From the IMG/VR virus record IMGVR_UViG_3300001450_000387, positions 1 to 21,712 of that record: a stretch of DNA of 21,712 nt; one strand, 5' to 3'. The stretch comes from a virus. The notes beneath the pieces are model-generated. The model was not told the origin of the DNA and ran no database searches. It saw only the letters and a list, made by a program, of their open reading frames with translations. How positions within the stretch are numbered: the stretch's first letter is position 1; every line of letters begins with the position of its first letter. The position numbers and the translations under genes were made by a program. Shown here one piece after another: positions 16,901 to 21,712 of this stretch.

Positions 16901-19900
16901 ATTTAATGATTTTGGTGACATGTTGAGTTATGTAGCTATCTCATTTAATCAAATGCCAGCTTTACATAAAGTACCACTAACACTACTTCTTAAAATAGGG
17001 TCCATATGGTGGAGATATAAACAAAATGTAAAAACGGGAGTAGACCCATTAACAAGTGTTTGGGATAATCTAGGTAATAGCCCATCCACGGTATATGACC
17101 CAGTAAATAACTCAATTAACACAAACTTCACTTTTACGGGTAGTACTGATGGTACAACATATAACTATACCTCAGAAGATATCCCCAATAACTCAGTTAG
17201 TGTTGGGGTGTATCCAACATTAATAGAAGCTATACAATATATAACAACTGACACAATAACTAGTTATACACCACCAGTAGTTGGTTCGTCTTTAAATTTA
17301 ATGTTTAATCCACTACCTCTTCCATTAGTAGACCTAAATTTAACTATAGAAAATAATACTAATTTAGCTTACACTAGTACCGACGGAACCAAAATAAAAT
17401 ACTACAATGTATATCTAGACTCAAAAAATATAAATGATGATAGTTTAGGGATTAAATTCGGTAATAAAATTAAACCAAAAAGATACTTTATTTTATACCC
17501 TTGCACGGGCGGTATAAAATGGACTGAAGCACCGGCCTATGCTGACGACGGAAGTATGAGCCCAGCAATTCTACCAAACAACATAAACTCATTACACAAT
17601 GGAGCCGCCAGAATGTTATGGTACTCATCACCCAAGGGATACTTTGAACACAAAAGTTCTTACAAACCCTCACCAAATCAATATATTAAATTAGTCGACC
17701 CATCGATAGATAAACAGACAATACCTTGGTCTCTTATAGAAGGTGGTAATTATTCCACAATAGATGATTTAAGAGGTGTGTTTAACACAGAACAACTTGA
17801 CGAGTTTGAAAAAATGTTTTTAAAATTTTCTGATAGTAAAACCACTTCATCTGCGGTTACATCTACACTAAAAAGTATTATAAAAGATATTAGTTATGTG
17901 ACCGACAGGGATATAGATGAGGCCACATTAGAATTTGATGTGGTAACAGGGTCAGATTTACTAGCGGCACAAGCACTTAAATTCCCATATATAATAGAAA
18001 ATTTAATAAACACAAATGTAGATTACTCACATAATTCTACAAATAATTTGGATATGATTGTAAATGGGTCTACAGTACTACAAAACCTAATGGGTCTTTA
18101 TAGTGAGAGTGCTGACTATAATTTTGGAACCTACGCAGAGTCATCAATACTAATCCCAACAACACCCGCAGGTACATTTCCACCATTAACACAAGAACAT
18201 ATAGATATGCAAATTTATGTGGGTGAACACTATGTTAGTAATGACCCATTAGACATACTTACTACAACAGATACTAGTAATCCATTCTATAACTTTTTTG
18301 TTACGGCAAGACCTGATGGTAACGGAATAACATTCAATAGTAATAATATACAAGCTTTTGCTCCAATAATTAGAATGTATGGTACCTATTGTTCAAAAAC
18401 CCCAGCATTAAACACTTTTCCCGCTCATGAGTATTTTAAATTATTAGTTACAGAATTAGAAACATTAAATAATAAAGAAGAAGATTATGTTAACGCTATT
18501 TTAAAAGAAACAAACAAAAAAATAAAGAAAGAAAAAAATCTAAGTAAATTAAAAGAAGCTGACCCTAGAGCTAATGTGGAGGGTGATGACTTAAAATTAG
18601 AATTATATAATGGATTCAAAACTATGAATGATAGGTGGGTTTCTGGAATTAACCTAACAGCAACTGGTGGAACATTGTTTGAAAGATTTTTATTTTTAGA
18701 TAGGGCAAATAGAGATATTGGAAGTGAAGCGATAGTTAATATATGGGATGTTCTAAAACTAGACTCCCCATTTGACGACGCTAGTTCTAAAACTCTAACT
18801 CAAAGTATAGCAAGTTACCTAAGTATTATTTTAGCTAATAATTATTTTAATTTTATACCACTACCATCCTACATTAACTTCTTTAATGTGGAGGGGGACA
18901 ATTCACAAAGACAAGGTAATGCAATGTTTGGTACATTTACTACAGTAGATTATTTAGACTCTAGGCCAGCATTCCTATGTCAATACGTTGGAAAAACATC
19001 AAGTCAATTAGACGTAAAAACTTCTAACAATGGATATAGTACCGACACATTTAACGTTAATAACACAGCAAATAACCCACTATTGGCAGAAGAATGTGGT
19101 GATAGAAAACTATCCAACAAAGTAATGGGGTTTAATGTGGACTTTGGTATCGCAAATCAAAATATATTTGAATCGGTAACATTAGACCAATCACAATACC
19201 AAAACACTGCTGAAAGTTATAAAATTTTACAAGAAATGGCAAATTCTGGTGGTGGGGGAGCTACCACAATGGCCTCAACATCATTATATAATGTATACGC
19301 TAGTAGGTCTTATACAGCAAAAATTACCTGTATGGGTAACGTAACAATACAACCAACACAATATTTTCAGTTAAGATATTTACCTATGTTTAATGGGCCA
19401 TACTTAATTATTAATGTTGAACATGATATAAGACCTAATACTATTGAAACTAGTTTTGAGGGCATCAGAGTACCAATACCAAAACTACCAAAAATAGATG
19501 ATTTAGTACAACGTGTTAATGAAAGTTTATATAAAGAAGCGGAGACAAATCTAAAAGAAACGAGAAAACCAAACTACTACTATGATGATTTAACAGCTAC
19601 AAAACAACAAATGAAACTACTACCAAACCAAGATGGGTATATAGATAGTGGTAGTACATATACTTCATTAAATGACCCAGTAACTTTTGGTTACGCTATG
19701 GACACTCAACAAGTAGAGTATTCAGAAGATAACCCACTAGAACCACACTTAGGTTTAGATTACATTCCTCTAACTGAATATACTGAATTAGCGTCTAGTG
19801 AAGAAGGATTATCGATATACCCAGTTATAGATGGTATTGTTACGGCAGTTCTTGATGGATGTACGGTAGGTAATACTAGTGATAATTGTGGGTTAGGTAA

Positions 19901-20231
19901 TTATATTGAAATAACAAAAACACTACAGGAAAATCCAACAGAAAATGAAACAGCTTACTACAAAGTTACGTACTATTACTTACGAGAAGGTATTTTAGTT
20001 GCGGCCAATGAAGGGGCGGAATCAATAGTAGACAGAAACAGTGTTCCAATTCAACCTTCTACACTAGGAGGCACAATATCCATGGGTAGAAAAATAGCTA
20101 AATTAGGTAATACTGGAAAATCTAAAGGACAACACCTACATTTAGAAATACGTAGAGGTGTACAAATAGAAGGCAAAATAGTAGAACACATACTAAACCC
20201 TAGAAATATAATACCACCTTTTTCTTTTTAG
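13908..20231 (+). CDS. Giant baseplate hub protein with C-terminal M23 peptidase domain
   Basis: The product is 2107 residues. Residues ~130-235 form a beta-rich block (SISVKVNSSYIPQVSINFTD, then FFLTLKGYYGKAVQYQLTLE) that looks like a hub (gp27/gpD-type) ring domain. Residues ~1797-1863 (SYTAKITCMGNVTIQP, FNGPYLIINVEHDI, TSFEG) are typical of the closing hub barrel. The last ~170 residues are an M23-type metallopeptidase: HLGLD (H1947, D1951) and HLH (H2076, H2078) supply the zinc ligands, within GNTGKSKGQHLHLEIR. The usual YxHL histidine appears as YYYL at 2022-2025. The middle 1300 residues are unassigned. It probably forms the central hub and cuts peptidoglycan during entry, doing the combined job of T4 gp27 and gp5 with a different enzyme. 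There is no second hub gene in the window. Confidence 0.8.
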   Translation: MADKLNSGDVFTNPVGNNLVVVDPNKVMGSNGKIVDRLVNHEDLVMYANLTAKIYPRSKIIAGAAAGDEIKVDLFDGELNFLKPGGKKNLDSDWTEGFTDPDFGKSKKSDKNGVKPSRVFDNDKDFGGFGITSISVKVNSSYIPQVSINFTDVRGKTLFEQAKTNSPYTAFFHLPYPTFFLTLKGYYGKAVQYQLTLEKFVSRFDPSSGDYLITCDFKGNHIALLRDINMHQCVTAPYMYPTRVDGDGNVTSTKGRQIMRNVYKIYKDSKLIPNDFPEYTIVELIEKVKTLDKDLGKLYGQKNLTTTTDKLRYEETLDKLKEKFKKDWMSEYLATDLGEDVEILIKEVNGEGNSVTKKVWTTAYPLKATGNINEEVKAGNGNRTEMLQQAEIEALEALAQVVLPELNKLSENNTFGVDGVEDGKYKVNDYFGELVSNGFGFNVRQLYKGMKVNGPDGIKVENTEKLNQDDTGKNRELEPWFITGLASQTFYGRWNLQKKSFDTKAKEMSQEISAELNERLQNYLGFVPTIRNVFAIIVAGADTFLRLLDDVHTNAMRQSTNPKRLAVANQSNDTAKNNTKDNEICYPWPQYYVVEEEGACGITSAVLKYPGATDVIDVNESNNKKFWPEVDFVEEYVKSTVYRISDYKFATINTGISKQFTPINVRDWPAKTAPYTTKDNSEFLFEILDRAQSVITFGSVMTRYQSSQSLPLIGESLTELAGYEAQNINKQIEENPKLKEFIASITSFEDIERKLKSTSPYNFSIYENFGIITPFNQKTFTIETRPNNPFEIVSKNFSLNSSVLDVSKTTGFFDTVPFLPPVQNSGWVTKNLAGGELISGPGDFYRLKNLYYDINDDGVLKDIDNILYLTGSDVCRARFDRGSWFNTEISGPISDSSIVDEYYNTKGFLTDTGFFLNYTEGSIKNSLTPINVVNPLPIANQEIDLTTKKLTSMLNTPYFINSLLDGVNKDQVGSTNPYTLSSYLFLNSLPLINFREKVFNDFGDMLSYVAISFNQMPALHKVPLTLLLKIGSIWWRYKQNVKTGVDPLTSVWDNLGNSPSTVYDPVNNSINTNFTFTGSTDGTTYNYTSEDIPNNSVSVGVYPTLIEAIQYITTDTITSYTPPVVGSSLNLMFNPLPLPLVDLNLTIENNTNLAYTSTDGTKIKYYNVYLDSKNINDDSLGIKFGNKIKPKRYFILYPCTGGIKWTEAPAYADDGSMSPAILPNNINSLHNGAARMLWYSSPKGYFEHKSSYKPSPNQYIKLVDPSIDKQTIPWSLIEGGNYSTIDDLRGVFNTEQLDEFEKMFLKFSDSKTTSSAVTSTLKSIIKDISYVTDRDIDEATLEFDVVTGSDLLAAQALKFPYIIENLINTNVDYSHNSTNNLDMIVNGSTVLQNLMGLYSESADYNFGTYAESSILIPTTPAGTFPPLTQEHIDMQIYVGEHYVSNDPLDILTTTDTSNPFYNFFVTARPDGNGITFNSNNIQAFAPIIRMYGTYCSKTPALNTFPAHEYFKLLVTELETLNNKEEDYVNAILKETNKKIKKEKNLSKLKEADPRANVEGDDLKLELYNGFKTMNDRWVSGINLTATGGTLFERFLFLDRANRDIGSEAIVNIWDVLKLDSPFDDASSKTLTQSIASYLSIILANNYFNFIPLPSYINFFNVEGDNSQRQGNAMFGTFTTVDYLDSRPAFLCQYVGKTSSQLDVKTSNNGYSTDTFNVNNTANNPLLAEECGDRKLSNKVMGFNVDFGIANQNIFESVTLDQSQYQNTAESYKILQEMANSGGGGATTMASTSLYNVYASRSYTAKITCMGNVTIQPTQYFQLRYLPMFNGPYLIINVEHDIRPNTIETSFEGIRVPIPKLPKIDDLVQRVNESLYKEAETNLKETRKPNYYYDDLTATKQQMKLLPNQDGYIDSGSTYTSLNDPVTFGYAMDTQQVEYSEDNPLEPHLGLDYIPLTEYTELASSEEGLSIYPVIDGIVTAVLDGCTVGNTSDNCGLGNYIEITKTLQENPTENETAYYKVTYYYLREGILVAANEGAESIVDRNSVPIQPSTLGGTISMGRKIAKLGNTGKSKGQHLHLEIRRGVQIEGKIVEHILNPRNIIPPFSF

Positions 20232-20235
20232 GTGG
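20214..20235 (+). terminator. Possible weak terminator overlapping the hub stop codon
   Basis: CCACCT (20214-20219) and AGGTGG (20230-20235) form a 6-bp stem around a T-rich 10-nt loop that includes part of the TAG stop. The following T-run is poor, so termination would be inefficient. A new TATTTATA motif follows 20 nt later, which fits a transcription-unit boundary. Confidence 0.35.
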
Positions 20236-20255
20236 GTTTATAATCATCTTGGGGA

Positions 20256-20263
20256 TATTTATA
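20256..20263 (+). promoter_or_regulatory. TATTTATA motif upstream of the 79-aa gene
   Basis: Exact copy 13 nt before the ATG at 20277, the same spacing as the copy before 3160. Confidence 0.42.
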
Positions 20264-20276
20264 TAAAAAAAGAAAT

Positions 20277-20516
20277 ATGATTTCAGAAAGTATAAAACAA
20301 AAATTAGGTAATTTTTTAGGCAAAAAAACAGATAATGTAGTTGAAAACGGTGCAAACCAAGATGGACAACAAGTTTGTGATTTAGATACTGGTGTTTGTT
20401 ATACTATTAGAAGTAGGGATGGACTAATTGAAAGAGTTGAAAATAGTATTAGAGTAAATAGAAGAGTACAAGTAGAGTCACCATCAGGTGAAGTAAAACA
20501 ATTATTAAATGGCTAA
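20277..20516 (+). CDS. Small hypothetical protein with CxLxTGxC motif
   Basis: The 79-residue product is not recognised. It has an amphipathic N-terminal helix (SIKQKLGNFLGKK), a central VCDLDTGVCYTI with two Cys seven residues apart, and a short beta region ending near VESPSGEVKQLL. The paired Cys in a predicted turn could bind metal or form a disulfide. The last 8 nt overlap the start of the 245-aa gene, so the two are probably translationally coupled. Confidence 0.65.
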   Translation: MISESIKQKLGNFLGKKTDNVVENGANQDGQQVCDLDTGVCYTIRSRDGLIERVENSIRVNRRVQVESPSGEVKQLLNG

Positions 20517-21246
20517 AGAATTAGAAAAAAAATTATTAAAAGAGTTATCTAGATTTAAAGAAATCGGACGTAATTCTAGTAACCTAGACGAACAACTTAT
20601 TGGTGGTGGTTCAGGATTTGAAAAATCACAAGGAGCTTCAGACTTACTTAATAAGTTTAAAAAACGTCAAGAAATGGGTGAACAAGAAGAAGACGCTGAT
20701 ATACCTTTAGACCCAGAAGCGGAAGTAGAGGATTTAGATGTGCCGGTTGAAGATGAACCAGCAATAGAAGATGTTGGAGATGAAGAAGATACTTTAGATT
20801 TAGATACTGATATAGATACTGAATTGGGTGGAGATACTAAAGAATTAGATGTTACAGACTTAGTTACAAAACAAGATGAAGTTAATACAGAACTATCCGA
20901 CCAAAAAGACATACTTTCTAAAAATAGTGAAAGTTTAGATGACTTAATGAATAAATTATCAGAATTAGAAACCCACTTATCATCTATGGATGATATGGTA
21001 CAAAAAATTGGTAATTTAGAAAACAAAATTGAAGAATACCGTCCACGTACCCCAGAAGAAAAATTAGGATTAAAAAAACATGACAGTGGTCCCTACACTC
21101 AAAACCTAAGTGATTTTTTTGTTGATAAAGAAGAAGTGTTTGACAAGACAGGTAAAAAACAATACATTTTAACAAAAGATGATGTCGATAACTACAGTAA
21201 AGACGATATCAAAAAAAGCTTTTCAGAACCAGAAGAAGAAGAATAG
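20509..21246 (+). CDS. Acidic coiled-coil hypothetical protein
   Basis: The 245-residue product is not recognised. Residues 10-19 (LKELSRFKEI) match the helix near the start of the 95-aa protein at 3761. Residues ~58-112 are a strongly acidic, low-complexity region with repeated D, E, L and T. Residues ~117-178 form a coiled coil (DEVNTELSDQKDILSKNSES, then LMNKLSELETHLSS). The end is mixed, with HDSGPYTQNLSDFF and a closing acidic tail. This build recalls phage scaffold or head-core proteins, but no family is assigned. It overlaps the preceding gene by 8 nt and is followed by an 89-nt gap before the gp32-like gene. Confidence 0.65.
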   Translation: MAKELEKKLLKELSRFKEIGRNSSNLDEQLIGGGSGFEKSQGASDLLNKFKKRQEMGEQEEDADIPLDPEAEVEDLDVPVEDEPAIEDVGDEEDTLDLDTDIDTELGGDTKELDVTDLVTKQDEVNTELSDQKDILSKNSESLDDLMNKLSELETHLSSMDDMVQKIGNLENKIEEYRPRTPEEKLGLKKHDSGPYTQNLSDFFVDKEEVFDKTGKKQYILTKDDVDNYSKDDIKKSFSEPEEEE

Positions 21247-21267
21247 TAAACTTACACCCATCTTTAT

Positions 21268-21296
21268 TTGACATACCCATAATATATTCTTATATT
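21268..21296 (+). promoter_or_regulatory. TTGACA-N17-TATATT, possible promoter for the gp32-like gene
   Basis: TTGACA at 21268-21273, a 17-nt spacer and TATATT at 21291-21296 resemble a standard sigma70 promoter. Bacteroidota hosts do not normally use this form, and the region is AT-rich, so chance is a real possibility. Confidence 0.25.
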
Positions 21297-21304
21297 TATT
21301 TATA
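21297..21304 (+). promoter_or_regulatory. TATTTATA motif upstream of the gp32-like gene
   Basis: Exact copy, overlapped by a TATTTATT at 21293-21300, 31 nt before the ATG at 21336. The remaining leader is T/A-rich and ends in a long A run. Confidence 0.4.
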
Positions 21305-21335
21305 CATTAATTAATTAATTATTAAAAAAAAAATC

Positions 21336-21712
21336 ATGAGTAATAGTTTAGACGCGGTTTTAGCTCAATACGAGAAAAACAAACAAAGTGGCGGTTCCAC
21401 AAAACCACAAATGACATCAGAAGAAAGAATGAAACAATACCTTTCTATTATGTTACCAAAAGGAACAAAACAAGGAGAAAAAAGAATTAGAATAGTACCG
21501 ACAACAGACGGTTCATCACCATTTAAAGAAGTATTCTTCCACAATGTACAGGTACAAGGAAGGTGGCAAAAACTTTATGACCCAGGAAAAGATGAAACTG
21601 GAAAACCATCTGGTGAAAGAAGTCCATTAAATGAAGTTGAAGAAGCTTTAAGATTAGCGGGTGACGCACAATCAAAAGAATTAGCACGTTCTTATCGTTC
21701 ACAAAAATTTTA
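21336..21712 (+). CDS. gp32-like single-stranded DNA-binding protein (3' partial)
   Basis: The frame runs off the end of the window, leaving 125 residues. The start product is MSNSLDAVLAQYEKN, comparable to the basic N-terminal region of T4 gp32. Residues ~50-78 (GEKRIRIVPTTDGSSPFKEV, then FFHNVQVQGRW) follow the gp32 core pattern in which an IRxxP strand, a PF pair, a His and a GxW segment lead to the zinc region. Here that region reads ERSPLNEVEEAL, with Ser and Asn where gp32 has the two Cys of CPVC, so zinc binding by this motif is unlikely. It would coat ssDNA in replication and recombination. It is the only replication gene in a window of structural genes. Confidence 0.78.
   Translation, partial: MSNSLDAVLAQYEKNKQSGGSTKPQMTSEERMKQYLSIMLPKGTKQGEKRIRIVPTTDGSSPFKEVFFHNVQVQGRWQKLYDPGKDETGKPSGERSPLNEVEEALRLAGDAQSKELARSYRSQKF

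Noticed and set aside
20667-21026. 119-aa Ser-rich minus-strand frame
   Set aside because: Antisense to the acidic coiled-coil gene. Ser runs arise from complementing Asp/Glu codons.

Overview
The window is a stretch of late (virion-structure) genes from a contractile-tailed, T4-like phage or prophage. It is AT-rich and tightly packed, and almost everything runs on the + strand. The order is partial tail sheath, a small accessory island, tail tube, a two-frame tail assembly chaperone, tape measure, a large tube-cap/baseplate protein, an unknown virion protein, a gp53-like baseplate protein, a giant hub protein ending in an M23 peptidase, two small acidic or unknown proteins, and the start of a gp32-like ssDNA-binding protein. 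The likely host is a member of the Bacteroidota. Starts are preceded by A-rich leaders rather than Shine-Dalgarno sequences. One minus-strand unit has a promoter that fits the Bacteroidota form TTTG-N19-TAnnTTTG exactly. That unit encodes a lipoprotein and a Sec-secreted protein with Bacteroidota-like signals.

Layout. 1-3138: tail sheath, with its 5' end outside the window. 3160-4048: two acidic proteins with internal repeats. 4053-5055 (minus): a tight two-gene operon of exported proteins, which looks like a moron cassette. 5112-5975: a HAD-like phosphatase. 6042-6530: tail tube, followed by a clear rho-independent terminator at about 6550-6575 and a 115-bp AT-rich leader containing repeats. 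6692-7628: tail assembly chaperone / T4 gp26-like protein with a second frame that looks joined by +1 frameshifting. 7660-9573: tape measure. 9607-20231: a run of closely spaced or overlapping baseplate and hub genes. 20277-21246: two overlapping small genes. 21336 to the end: gp32-like protein, cut by the window edge.

How it fits together. Sheath, tube, chaperone and tape measure build the contractile tail. The 958-aa, 366-aa, gp53-like and 2107-aa proteins probably form the tube cap, baseplate and hub, and the hub carries a cell-wall peptidase domain at its C-terminus. Six exact copies and one 7/8 copy of TATTTATA lie in the intergenic gaps before + strand transcription units, and I noticed no exact copies inside genes. 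I read this as a candidate phage promoter. The minus-strand operon instead has a host-type promoter, so it could be expressed independently of the late programme. No tRNA, IS element, CRISPR array or attachment site was recognised.
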